DNA of 64,000 nt. It comes from Natronococcus pandeyae. Its GTDB lineage: Archaea > Halobacteriota > Halobacteria > Halobacteriales > Natrialbaceae. Every line of letters begins with the position of its first letter. The stretch's first letter is position 1. The translations under genes were made by a program, and so were the position numbers. Below the pieces are notes generated by a model. The model saw only the letters and a list, made by a program, of their open reading frames with translations, was not told the DNA's origin and ran no database searches. Below are positions 45,720 to 53,554 of this stretch, in pieces. Where the stretch lies: NCBI RefSeq assembly GCF_008122205.1, contig NZ_PHNJ01000002.1, positions 558,001 to 622,000 of the forward strand, given 5' to 3'.

Positions 45720-46646
45720 ATGGCCGTCATCCTCCCTGACTCGCTGCTCGCCCGGTACGAACGGTTCTCGCTGTACAACTCGCCCTACCGCGCCCACGAT
45801 GGGGGCTGTGCGATCGATCTTTACCCCGGCACCCTGACCGACGGGCGGACGACTGCCGCCCCGAGTCCCGTCTCGGGTATCGTCCGCGAGACGAAGACCG
45901 TTCGGGCACCACCGAAACCCTACGCGCCCGAGCACGACCACCTGATTCTGATCGACTGCGAGGGCCCGGCCGGACTCGAAGGACTGACCGCTCGCGTGTT
46001 GCACGTCGAACCGAACGTCGCGGCCGGCGACCGGGTCGCGGCCGGCGACTCGCTCGGGACGCTCGTCCGCGCGGGCTTTTTCGCCCCCTGGGTCGACAAC
46101 CACCTCCACGTCGGCTTCCGCGAACCCGACCAGAACCCGCACCGGGCGTCGGGGTCGTTGCCGCTCGAGGTGGGCGTCGAGATCGAACCGCTCGCGTGGG
46201 ACGGCACCGGCAGGGTCGTCGCGACGGGCGACACCTACGCCGTGCTGGACACGCCGACGCACCCCGAGCCCGGATCGAGGTTCGTCGGCGTCGGAGCGGA
46301 CGGTGGTGAGCCGAGTGAGACGAGGCGATCCTCGTCGGAGCGACGCTCCGACGGCGGTGGCGTCCTCGACGGCGGTCTCCCGCACTACGACGGCGGCGGG
46401 CTGCTCGGACTCGAGAACTCGCCTGAAGGACCCGTCTTCCTGAACGGCGATCGACTCGGGACCGTCGAGGGGCGGACGATCACCTGGGACGACGTGGTCG
46501 TCACCGCGAACGGCGAGCCGATAACGGGACTGTCGCTGTTCTGCGCTCGAGACGCCGACTTCGGGGCGAAGCTGATCTGTCCGGACCGGCCGTTCTCGAT
46601 CGGCGAGTCGGTTGCCGTCTCCGTTCAGCCCGATCCGCTCCCGTAG
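45720..46646 (+). CDS. M23/lipoyl-like beta-barrel protein
   Basis: This 308-residue protein begins MAVILPDSLLARYERFSLYN. Its first 150 residues contain PSPVSGIVRETKTV and ARVLHVEPNVAAGDRVAAGD, then FAPWVDNHLHVGFRE. That pattern recalls the barrel-sandwich fold of M23 peptidases and lipoyl domains, with possible zinc-ligand histidines HLH. Full M23 catalytic motifs are not evident, so catalysis is doubtful. Around residues 198-216 an Arg/Ser-rich insert coded by short inverted repeats interrupts the protein. The C-terminal third is a separate beta-rich region. Confidence 0.65.
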   Translation: MAVILPDSLLARYERFSLYNSPYRAHDGGCAIDLYPGTLTDGRTTAAPSPVSGIVRETKTVRAPPKPYAPEHDHLILIDCEGPAGLEGLTARVLHVEPNVAAGDRVAAGDSLGTLVRAGFFAPWVDNHLHVGFREPDQNPHRASGSLPLEVGVEIEPLAWDGTGRVVATGDTYAVLDTPTHPEPGSRFVGVGADGGEPSETRRSSSERRSDGGGVLDGGLPHYDGGGLLGLENSPEGPVFLNGDRLGTVEGRTITWDDVVVTANGEPITGLSLFCARDADFGAKLICPDRPFSIGESVAVSVQPDPLP

Positions 46647-46742
46647 CGACGAGCGAGAAGAAAAACGTTCACGGTCCGATGATTGTCGACCTGTCGTTTA
46701 TAATATATTAATGTCGCGGAGCGCGTAGTCGGTGACACGCGG

Positions 46743-47402
46743 ATGGTCGTGATCATTCGATTCCGAACGCCTGTCATCAACTCCGAACTCGGCAGGGTGC
46801 TCCGAGTGCAGGACGGCGCGTCGATCGAACTCGAGACGCTCGTCCCGAGCGGGGAGCGGTCGATCCCCTTCTTCTGGATCCACGCCGCACCGCCGGAGCC
46901 GGTCCTCGACACCCTTCGTGCGCACGACTCGGTCGACAGCGCCGAAATCGTTGACCGCCTCGACGACGCGACCCTCGTTGCGATCGAGTGGCACCCCGAG
47001 TCCGACACCGTGTTTCAGGACATTCAGTCCTGTGACGGGCAGATCCTCCGGGCGATCTGTCGCGACCACCACTGGGAGTTCAACGTTCGCTTTCGCAAAC
47101 ACGAGGACCTTTCGACGTTCAGGCGACGCTGCGAGCGAGACGGCGTCCAGATTCACGTCGTGCGGATCTACCACGGCACCGATCCGAACGAGGATCCGCG
47201 GTTCGGTCTGACCGACGCGCAGTGGGAGGCGCTGACGCTCGCCGTCGAGCGTGGCTACTACGATATTCCGAGACGGTGTTCGACGGCCGAATTGGCCGAC
47301 GAACTGGGAATCTCGAGCCAGGCGATGACCGAACGACTTCGCCGGGCGGTGACGAACCTCTCGCGACACACGGTGCTCGCCTCGCAGTCGCCGGATCGGT
47401 AA
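46743..47402 (+). CDS. Bat-like HTH transcription regulator (HTH_10)
   Basis: This 219-residue protein has an N-terminal sensor-like domain (about 1-150) of the type found in bacterio-opsin-activator relatives. The C-terminal HTH_10 domain starts at LTDAQWEALTLAVERGYYDI and includes STAELADELGISSQAMTERL. It should bind DNA as a regulator; the target is unknown. An A+T-rich TATAATATATTAATG lies 40-60 bases upstream. It is convergent with tatA. Confidence 0.92.
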   Translation: MVVIIRFRTPVINSELGRVLRVQDGASIELETLVPSGERSIPFFWIHAAPPEPVLDTLRAHDSVDSAEIVDRLDDATLVAIEWHPESDTVFQDIQSCDGQILRAICRDHHWEFNVRFRKHEDLSTFRRRCERDGVQIHVVRIYHGTDPNEDPRFGLTDAQWEALTLAVERGYYDIPRRCSTAELADELGISSQAMTERLRRAVTNLSRHTVLASQSPDR

Positions 47403-47419
47403 AAAAGCGTCAGCAGGTT

Positions 47420-47662
47420 TCAGTCGGCGGTTCGTTCTCGCTCCTCGGCGTCGGCCTCGACGCTCTCTCGAGCGGTTGTTCGCATCTCGTCGAGTTCCCG
47501 TTCGACTCGAACACGCCCTTTCTGAAACTCGCCCATCGACTCGCCGGCGGCGCGTGCGAGCCCTGGTAGTTTCGCCGAGCCGAACAGCAGGACGGCGATA
47601 AAGAAGATGATGAGCAGTTCGGGCCCACCGGGCATCATGAACAGCGGTACTGGTGAACTCAT
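47420..47662 (-). CDS. tatA: Twin-arginine translocase TatA
   Basis: This 80-residue protein has the TatA pattern: a short N-terminal membrane helix (GGPELLIIFFIAVLLFGSAK), then LPGLARAAGESMGEFQKGR forming the amphipathic helix, and an acidic tail. It serves export of folded proteins, several of which with Tat motifs are encoded in this window. No tatC or tatB lies next to it. TatA as a single gene is common in haloarchaea. Confidence 0.93.
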   Translation of the reverse strand: MSSPVPLFMMPGGPELLIIFFIAVLLFGSAKLPGLARAAGESMGEFQKGRVRVERELDEMRTTARESVEADAEERERTAD

Positions 47663-47792
47663 CGCAAGATGTGGTACGCCTCGAGAGGAGTTAAGCTAGA
47701 AACCTGAGGGCGCCGATACCGACTGGTGCGTCCATGGTGTGTCAGGGATCCAACTCACGCCGGTCGGCGTCGTTCACTCTCTTGAGAAGACT

Positions 47793-47966
47793 ATGAATAC
47801 CTCGAACACCGACGACACGTCCTGCGAGCCGGCCGATTCCGGGCGCCTCCCCGGTGACGAACTCTACATGATGGCGGGTGAGGTGTACGTCCTCTGTAGC
47901 GTTCGGCGACCGTCGACGCGGTGGATCGCGACGGATGCCGTCGACGATCTGGGGGAGTGGCGATAG
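47793..47966 (+). CDS. Small haloarchaeal protein, 57 aa
   Basis: From ATG 47793 the protein reads MNTSNTDDTSCEPADSGRLP and then GDELYMMAGEVYVLCSVRRP with an RWIATDAVDDLGEW ending. An earlier in-frame start adds 18 residues. The compact beta-strand plus WIATD pattern resembles short haloarchaeal proteins that carry a single small beta domain. No family was assigned with confidence. Confidence 0.55.
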   Translation: MNTSNTDDTSCEPADSGRLPGDELYMMAGEVYVLCSVRRPSTRWIATDAVDDLGEWR

Positions 47967-48358
47967 GTCCATTTTCTGTTTCCGTTCGGAGACAGATCTC
48001 AGAAGGAGCACTTGAAGCAGTTGCGAACACCGAGTCGGCGTCGGGCCAATGGACTTCGATTTCGATCAGATCATCCGATCTGTGTACGTCCGTTTCCCGT
48101 CATAGTATCAAATATTAATAGATCAAATCGAACCTGACCTATCATGTGTATCGGTTATCTGAACGTGAGGAGTACTATAGGCTGAAAGTCGACGTCGCTG
48201 GCGGAACGGCTTCCGACGCGGCGTAGCGACTTTCAACGTGCCCGAACGGTCACGGACCGAGTCGGCGGAACGTACGGAGCAACGGTGCCGGGCCTGCGCC
48301 GCAGTGCGGCGGTTTCCCGCCTCGCTCCCGACCTCGAACGGGTCACACGGAGAATACA
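47967..48358. other. Intergenic region with long inverted repeat
   Basis: These 392 bases before the Tat-exported protein contain an A+T-rich patch (ATCAAATATTAATAGATC near 48106) that could be a promoter. Beyond it the arms CTGAAAGTCG and CGACTTTCA (48181-48236) can form a hairpin with an inner G+C-rich stem. No gene was recognised. Confidence 0.45.
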
Positions 48359-49060
48359 ATGAAGACAAGTGATGTTAGCGATAGATTCTCGCGACGGACC
48401 GTACTACGGGCCGTTGGCGCGAGCGCGCTCGTCGGCGTCGTCGTTCCTGGTGTCGTCGCCGCCGCGAGTTCGGTGAGCGGACAGGGAGTCACCGTGACTC
48501 TGAACAGCTGCTCGAGAGACGGCAGTCAGTACGTGGGACAGTTCTCGGCGTCCGCGGATCAGACCGTCCAGCAGGGGACCCAGGTGCGAATCGACGGGTC
48601 GAACAAAGCGACACTCAACAGCGCACAGGACAGCGCGTCGTTCAGCGCGAGTAATTCCTCCGGGACGTTCGCCGTCGTGATTACTCGAGGGTCGACCAGC
48701 AGTTCCGGTTCTCTGAGCTGCCCTGCGCAGGCGTGTGCCGTTACTGCGAGTGCAGGATCTGGAAGTCCGCGGTGTACCTACACGTTCACGAACGGGTGTG
48801 ACGATTCCGCGATCGTCTCCTTCAACAAGACCAGTACGCAGGGGAACGACCTCTCGAGTCTGAACGTCGCCGGCAGCGGGTCGGCATCCGTAACGCTCAC
48901 CCCGAACACCCAGTACTCCTGGAGCGCATCGGTCAACGGCGACCCGGCGGGAGCCGGGAGCATTGATTGCGGTCATCCCGGACAGGGTCAGGGCGTCGAA
49001 GACGGCCATCCTGGCCGGGGTGACGGACTGGAGCCCGAGAACGAAGAAGAAGCGGAGTGA
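48359..49060 (+). CDS. Tat-exported surface protein, unknown family
   Basis: This 233-residue protein has a twin-arginine signal (SRRTVLRAVGASALVGVVVP) with a cleavage-like VVAAASS. A Ser/Thr/Gly-rich beta domain with several cysteines (CSRDGS, CPAQAC, CTYTFTNGCDD) follows, and a Gly/His/Pro/Glu tail. It is probably secreted and disulfide-stabilised, since six or more cysteines are rare in cytosolic halophile proteins. The domain suggests an Ig-like fold. No family was recognised, and the 3' neighbour is on the opposite strand. Confidence 0.7.
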   Translation: MKTSDVSDRFSRRTVLRAVGASALVGVVVPGVVAAASSVSGQGVTVTLNSCSRDGSQYVGQFSASADQTVQQGTQVRIDGSNKATLNSAQDSASFSASNSSGTFAVVITRGSTSSSGSLSCPAQACAVTASAGSGSPRCTYTFTNGCDDSAIVSFNKTSTQGNDLSSLNVAGSGSASVTLTPNTQYSWSASVNGDPAGAGSIDCGHPGQGQGVEDGHPGRGDGLEPENEEEAE

Positions 49061-49294
49061 CAGCTGACCGCTACCGAGTCTTTCCATTTTTAATCGGACC
49101 GGCGTTATTGTGCGAACTGGACTTTTCGCGCGAAACCCGAGCCCCCCGCTCTCCTCGATCGAGGGCCGTTCGCCGCCGACCTCGAGATCCTCCGGCCGAT
49201 AGATCGATTCGCCCGATCGCCATCGATCCGCGGCTCCCGATACGAGTACGGCGCCATCGAGAGTCGAAATGGATGGTGATTTCGACTCCGAGTC

Positions 49295-50680
49295 CTAGTC
49301 CTGTAGCGTTTCGCCGTCGATCACGCGACCGAAAAACAGCGGCGTCTCGGTCGGCCGATCCCGGACGTAGAACAGGAACGGCCGGTCGACGGTTATCTCG
49401 ACCTGCTCCGCCGCCGCGCTCTCGTCCATCACGACCGCCGTCGCGGCGGCGGCCTCGGTCCCCTCCTCGTCGACCTCGAGGAAGCTCTCGTGAACGATGT
49501 CGCCGACGTACAGATCGCTCGAGTCGCCGTCGGCCATTCCGCTGAAGTCCGCGCCGCCTCCGAAGGCTCGCTCCATCCCGAGTTCCTGCATAACGTCGAC
49601 GAGACTGAACGCCGACTCGATGCCGAACTTCGGGAGCGCGAGATCGACTTCCGGACGCGAGGTCTCTCCGAGCATGGTCGCCAGCCGATCGACCGTGAGC
49701 GATTCCTCGAAGGACTCGAATTCGCCCTCGGCCGGGAGCACGACGACCATGCTCGTGTCGTCGTTGGCGTAGGGAAGTTCGACGAGCTGGTGGCCGTCGA
49801 CCTCCGCGTAGCGCAATTCCTCGCGCTGGTGCATCAGTTCGACTTCGGTCTCACTGCCACCGAGACTCGTGAACGGCCCCGGCGCGGTGTCGGCCGGATC
49901 GAAATCGTGTTTCCAGGCGGCGAGGAAGTACACCGCGTTCGTCAGGACGAGCCTGGTTGACTCGCTGATCGTGCTCTCGGGCAACAGATCCTCGATGCGG
50001 TCGTTCGTCTGCTCTTCGACCCACGCGTTGATCTCCTGGCGTGCCTCTTCGGGACTCCCCGCGAAGTCGACGAGGCGTTCACCGGCCTCGTAATAAACCT
50101 CGAGCAACTCGAGGTAGTCCTCTTCGAGTTCGAACTCGTCGTCGACCCAGACCGCGTTCGCACTCGAGAGTTCGAAGCCGAGGTCGTCTTCGTCGTCGGT
50201 CTCGTCGTCGTCCGTACCGTACGGATCGTCCACTTCCGAACCGTCTTCGTTCCGTCGCTCGAACTCGTCCTCGAGCGCGCCGAACGCCCCGTGGAGGTCG
50301 TCGTTCTCGAGTTCGTATCGGAGGGCGTCGGCCATCTCCGCCGCCGTCTCGCCGCGGGCGCCGGCGCGGGTCATCGCCAGCGCGACGGAGACGCTGTACG
50401 GTGAGAAGAACAGGTTCTCGTCGGGTTCTTCCGTCCGAAGCTGTTCGAGGAGGTCGAGCGAGAAGGCGACGTTCTCGTGGATCTGCTCGGCGAGCAACTC
50501 AGGCTCGAGGTCGGGGTCGGTCACGAACTCGAGTTCCGGAAAGTCGCCGTCGTACTCGAACGACGACCCGTTTCCGTTCGGATCGCCGTTCGACGTCGGT
50601 TCATTGTCCGTGGTACAGCCGGCCATCCCCGCGAGGAGGGCGCTGGAGAGCGCGAGCAGAGTTCGTCGATCGGTCGGCAT
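49295..50680 (-). CDS. Serpin-family lipoprotein
   Basis: This 461-residue lipoprotein (lipobox LLAGMAGC) is a serpin, a suicide inhibitor of serine or cysteine proteases. The core has NLFFSPYSVSVALAMTRAGA, SANAVWVDDEF, TRLVLTNAVYFLAAWKHDFD and LALPKFGIESAF. The reactive-loop hinge reads EEGTEAAAATAVVMDES, with small residues P14-P8 as required for inhibitory serpins, and the shutter ends with DRPFLFYVRDRPT. A strongly acidic insert (about residues 145-170) is unusual. Export to the cell surface suggests it restrains extracellular proteases. Confidence 0.93.
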   Translation of the reverse strand: MPTDRRTLLALSSALLAGMAGCTTDNEPTSNGDPNGNGSSFEYDGDFPELEFVTDPDLEPELLAEQIHENVAFSLDLLEQLRTEEPDENLFFSPYSVSVALAMTRAGARGETAAEMADALRYELENDDLHGAFGALEDEFERRNEDGSEVDDPYGTDDDETDDEDDLGFELSSANAVWVDDEFELEEDYLELLEVYYEAGERLVDFAGSPEEARQEINAWVEEQTNDRIEDLLPESTISESTRLVLTNAVYFLAAWKHDFDPADTAPGPFTSLGGSETEVELMHQREELRYAEVDGHQLVELPYANDDTSMVVVLPAEGEFESFEESLTVDRLATMLGETSRPEVDLALPKFGIESAFSLVDVMQELGMERAFGGGADFSGMADGDSSDLYVGDIVHESFLEVDEEGTEAAAATAVVMDESAAAEQVEITVDRPFLFYVRDRPTETPLFFGRVIDGETLQD

Positions 50681-50787
50681 GTGACTCTCTCCCTCGAGAG
50701 CCTGTAAACGCTTTCTGTAGACTGAAACGCCGCTTTGAGCTTGATCGATCGTCGTACTCGATCCTCCGTCGCACTCGAACGGCCGTC

Positions 50788-51249
50788 CTATCCGTGACGT
50801 TCGCGGTGTCGCTCCTTTTCGCTCTGGTAGGCCTCGTCCTCGCGGACCCGCTCCCAGTACTCCTCGAACACCAGCGCCGCCTCGCGCTTCTCCGCGTCGG
50901 CCCACTGCTCGGGCTCGAGTTCCTCCCCATCCTCGCCGTACTTCGTCCCGCCCGGATACTTCGCGTAGCGCATCGCTCGAGTGTACCCCATCTGCAGGTA
51001 CTTCCGGGCCATGTCCATCCCCGGGAACTCGTCGTTCTCGCGGTACCGTTCGTACTGCTCGTAGATCGCTTCGGCCGACTCCTCGGCGCTCTCTTCGTCG
51101 GCGTAGGACCACAGCGGCAGCAGTTCGCTCTTGTACGGTTCGATCTTGAAGACGCCTTCCTCGCCGCGGCCGATCTCGTACTCGTTTGGATGCTCGCGGA
51201 AGTCGATGTTGTATTCTGGACCCTCAGAGGTGTCAGACACGGTAATCAC
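50788..51249 (-). CDS. DUF4385 family protein
   Basis: This 153-residue protein with a GTG start matches DUF4385: DFREHPNEYEIGRGEEGVF, EPYKSELLPLWSYADEESA, DMARKYLQMGYTRAMRYAKY and GGTKYGEDGEEL. GTG 51249 was preferred because the duplicated copy upstream has the corresponding start in the same context. The frame remains open further upstream into a repeat-like arginine-rich stretch. Function is unknown. Confidence 0.85.
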   Translation of the reverse strand: MITVSDTSEGPEYNIDFREHPNEYEIGRGEEGVFKIEPYKSELLPLWSYADEESAEESAEAIYEQYERYRENDEFPGMDMARKYLQMGYTRAMRYAKYPGGTKYGEDGEELEPEQWADAEKREAALVFEEYWERVREDEAYQSEKERHRERHG

Positions 51250-51294
51250 CACCGAGCCCCTCCGACGTCGTCGCGGCCGAGCGTCGCGAGGCCG

Positions 51295-51430
51295 CGCCCT
51301 TTTTTGGTCCAGATTTTTTGCGTTGGCGCGGAACCGAAGGTTCCGCGAACTGTGCGAACGGGTGCGAAGCACCCGTGAGCAGAGAGGGGTGAGCGACCGC
51401 AGGGAGCGAACCCGAACGGAAAAAAGGTGG
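51295..51430. repeat. Hairpin-rich repetitive spacer
   Basis: Between the two DUF4385 copies lies sequence with several short perfect hairpins, such as CGGGTGCGAAGCACCCG and GCGGAACCGAAGGTTCCGC, followed by GTGAGCGACCGCAGGGAGCG and an A/T tract. Such GAGCGA/CGCAGGGAGCG strings recur in haloarchaeal intergenic DNA. It is probably a decayed mobile mini-element or expansion that arrived with the duplication. Confidence 0.5.
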
Positions 51431-51536
51431 TTGCAAGACGCCCTCTTCGCCGCGGCCGATCTCGTACTCGTCCGGGTGTTCGCGGACGTCGGTGTCGTAC
51501 TCGGGGCCGGCCGAGTCGTCAGACACGGCGATCACC
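51430..51536 (-). pseudogene. Partial duplicate of the DUF4385 gene 5' end
   Basis: About 106 bases repeat the first 35 codons of the DUF4385 gene (51145-51250), with roughly four bases in five identical. The translation IAVSDDSAGPEYDTDVREHP then DEYEIGRGEEGVLQ corresponds to ITVSDTSEGPEYNIDFREHP and NEYEIGRGEEGVF. After that the frame runs into unrelated hairpin-rich sequence. It is a broken duplicate with the start codon context preserved, so it might still be translated as a short peptide. Confidence 0.75.
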
Positions 51537-51661
51537 GGACTTGCTGCGGTCGATCGAACGCTGGTTCATACGAGGCGAACGCCCTCGAGACGGATGAACC
51601 CTCGACAACGTGTAACCCGTAAAGCACAGCGATAAAGAGCGTCGCTGGCGGACGGGATGGC

Positions 51662-52147
51662 ATGAGCGACGATTCACCGGCCTCGGTCGAGGACGTCGAC
51701 GACATCGCGGAGTTCCTCCAGAACTACATCGACGAGTACCACGAGTTTCTCTCGTGGATCGGCACGAGCGTCGACGACGTCGACAACGGGACGATGACGC
51801 TCTCGATCCCGTACGACGAGAAACTGACGAATATCCGGCCCCACGCCGGCGAGGACCAGCGCCCCGACATCCACGGCGGGATCGCCGCCACGCTCATCGA
51901 CACCGTCGGCGGCTTTGCGATCCAGACGGACCTCGAGGATCCGTTCTCGACGGGTGTCGCGACGATCAACTTGAACGTCAACTACCTCCGACCGGCGACG
52001 GGCGACCTCGAGGCGACGGCGGAGGTCGTCCGCGTGGGCTCGACCGTCGGCGTCAGCGAAGTCACCGTCGAGAGCACGACGCCGGACGGGGAGACGAAGG
52101 CGGTCGCCACCGGCCAGGGATCGTACCGGATCTTCCGCCCCGAGTAA
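51662..52147 (+). CDS. PaaI-type hotdog thioesterase
   Basis: This 161-residue hotdog-fold protein probably hydrolyses acyl- or aryl-CoA thioesters. The key segment is RPDIHGGIAATLIDTVGGFA with the HGG motif, followed by GVATINLNVNYLRPATGDL, and it ends with GQGSYRIFRPE. Length is slightly above the 140-residue norm because of an acidic N-terminal 30 residues. It stands alone with no neighbouring CoA enzyme. Confidence 0.9.
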   Translation: MSDDSPASVEDVDDIAEFLQNYIDEYHEFLSWIGTSVDDVDNGTMTLSIPYDEKLTNIRPHAGEDQRPDIHGGIAATLIDTVGGFAIQTDLEDPFSTGVATINLNVNYLRPATGDLEATAEVVRVGSTVGVSEVTVESTTPDGETKAVATGQGSYRIFRPE

Positions 52148-52175
52148 AAAAGGGTTCCCCGCCGGCCGAGACGGC

Positions 52176-52349
52176 TCAGTCGATCGTTTGCTCGGAGTCG
52201 GCACGTGATTGCTCTTCGTCCGCCGCGGCGCCCTCGCTGGCTCGAGACGCTTGCCAGAGCCGCCAGTGGAGGGAGAGCCCGATCGTCGCGACGACGAGGA
52301 AGTAGAGATAGATCGCCGTTTCCACGGGGGCAGGGACCGGGTCGAGCAT
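52176..52349 (-). CDS. Small membrane protein, 57 aa
   Basis: The gene encodes MLDPVPAPVETAIYLYFLVV followed by ATIGLSLHWRLWQASRASEG and an acidic tail. One membrane helix spans about residues 10-28. It is on the same strand as the 58-residue two-helix protein 104 bases upstream and the pair may form a small complex. The stop is 28 bases from the end of the thioesterase gene. No family was recognised. Confidence 0.6.
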   Translation of the reverse strand: MLDPVPAPVETAIYLYFLVVATIGLSLHWRLWQASRASEGAAADEEQSRADSEQTID

Positions 52350-52453
52350 TAGTGGAGACCTTGGTTCAGTTCCCCATACGGCTCCGCCTTCACAGTGACA
52401 CGCTCTTTATACCGTCCCTCCGGTTGCGACGAACCGATCGGTCTCGACTGTCG

Positions 52454-52630
52454 CTACCGCTCCGTGTCGTCGCCGGAGGAGACCATCCAGTACCGGACGC
52501 CGAGATAGGCGATGACGAGGCCGAACGTGACGGCGAACAGGGGTGACCCGTCGGACACGGCGTACACCAGTGCGAGCGCGTTCAGCCCCATACCGAGCAG
52601 GTACATCGAGCGCATTCGGCGGTCGTTCAC
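52454..52630 (-). CDS. Small two-helix membrane protein, 58 aa, GTG start
   Basis: Starting at GTG, the product reads MNDRRMRSMYLLGMGLNALA then LVYAVSDGSPLFAVTFGLVI and AYLGVRYWMVSSGDDTER. It forms two short membrane helices with a charged C-terminus. Its composition and clean termination support a real gene. An internal ATG at codon 6 is an alternative start. Its role is unknown; it may act with the small membrane protein downstream. Confidence 0.6.
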   Translation of the reverse strand: MNDRRMRSMYLLGMGLNALALVYAVSDGSPLFAVTFGLVIAYLGVRYWMVSSGDDTER

Positions 52631-52875
52631 GGCCGCTCACGCTCCTCGGGCCGATTGCGACCGGTCGTCGTTCGTGTCCCTCGATCGATCGGGCTCCGTC
52701 CGGCCGTCGGCGCTCGGTCGAGTTTCCGTTCCTGCCGTCTCGTTCGGACCATCACAGTAGACCGTTGGGGACCGTCGCCGAAAAACGCGTTCGGTTCCCA
52801 GCCGACGACGCAACTGACAGCTACTCGAGCATCCTCCCGTCGGCGAGGCCGGCGTGAATCCGTCCCGACGCGGCG

Positions 52876-53454
52876 TTACTCGGCGTCGAACGCGAGTTCG
52901 CCGCTGTCGACGACTTCGCCGAACAGCCACTCGGCGTGTTCGAGGGCGTACTCCCGGTGCTCGTCTTCGATCGCGCCGATGTGGTCTTCGACCAGAATCG
53001 GCCGGAAGTCCCGCAGGCCGGCGCTGCCACCGGTGTGGAGCACGCAGACGTTCGCGAGGGTGCCACAGATGACCAGATCGCGGATCCCACGGGCGTTCAG
53101 CCACCCCTCGAGTTCGGTGTTGTAGAACGCGTCGTAGGTGTGTTTCTCGACGACGTGGTCTTCCTCGTGGACGTCGAGCTCCTCGACGATCTCGGCCTCC
53201 CAGGAGTCCTCGAGGACGTGTTCGCCCCACTGCTCGAACTCGTTGTAGTAGTAGGCCTCGTCGAACTGCTCGGGCGGGTGGACGTCCCGCGTGAAGATCA
53301 CCTGCGTCCCGGCCTCGCGAGCCCGGTCGACGAGGCTGGTGACCGGCTCGATCGCCTCCTCGCTTCCTGGCGCGTACAGCGTGCCGTCGGGATGGCAGAA
53401 GCCGTTCTGCATGTCGACGACCACGAGGGCCGTGTTCGATGGCTCGAGGTGCAT
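52876..53454 (-). CDS. Isochorismatase-fold cysteine hydrolase (nicotinamidase-like)
   Basis: This 192-residue enzyme has the Asp-Lys-Cys triad of the family: D14 in VVVDMQNGF, K104 in VVEKHTYDAF, and C137 in LANVCVLHTG. TRDVHPPEQF (D57, H59) fits the metal site of nicotinamidases, although the third ligand is not obvious. If it is a nicotinamidase it would feed nicotinate to the phosphoribosyltransferase encoded at 56853-58055, giving NAD salvage. Isochorismatase-like hydrolases of other amides are the alternative. Confidence 0.85.
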   Translation of the reverse strand: MHLEPSNTALVVVDMQNGFCHPDGTLYAPGSEEAIEPVTSLVDRAREAGTQVIFTRDVHPPEQFDEAYYYNEFEQWGEHVLEDSWEAEIVEELDVHEEDHVVEKHTYDAFYNTELEGWLNARGIRDLVICGTLANVCVLHTGGSAGLRDFRPILVEDHIGAIEDEHREYALEHAEWLFGEVVDSGELAFDAE

Positions 53455-53554
53455 GTGTGTTTGTAGGAACTCGATCGCAAAAACGTTCCTGCGGCCACCA
53501 CTCGACCGGGGTCCTTTTTGTCCGTGCTTTCTTACTGGTAGCTATCACGGACAG

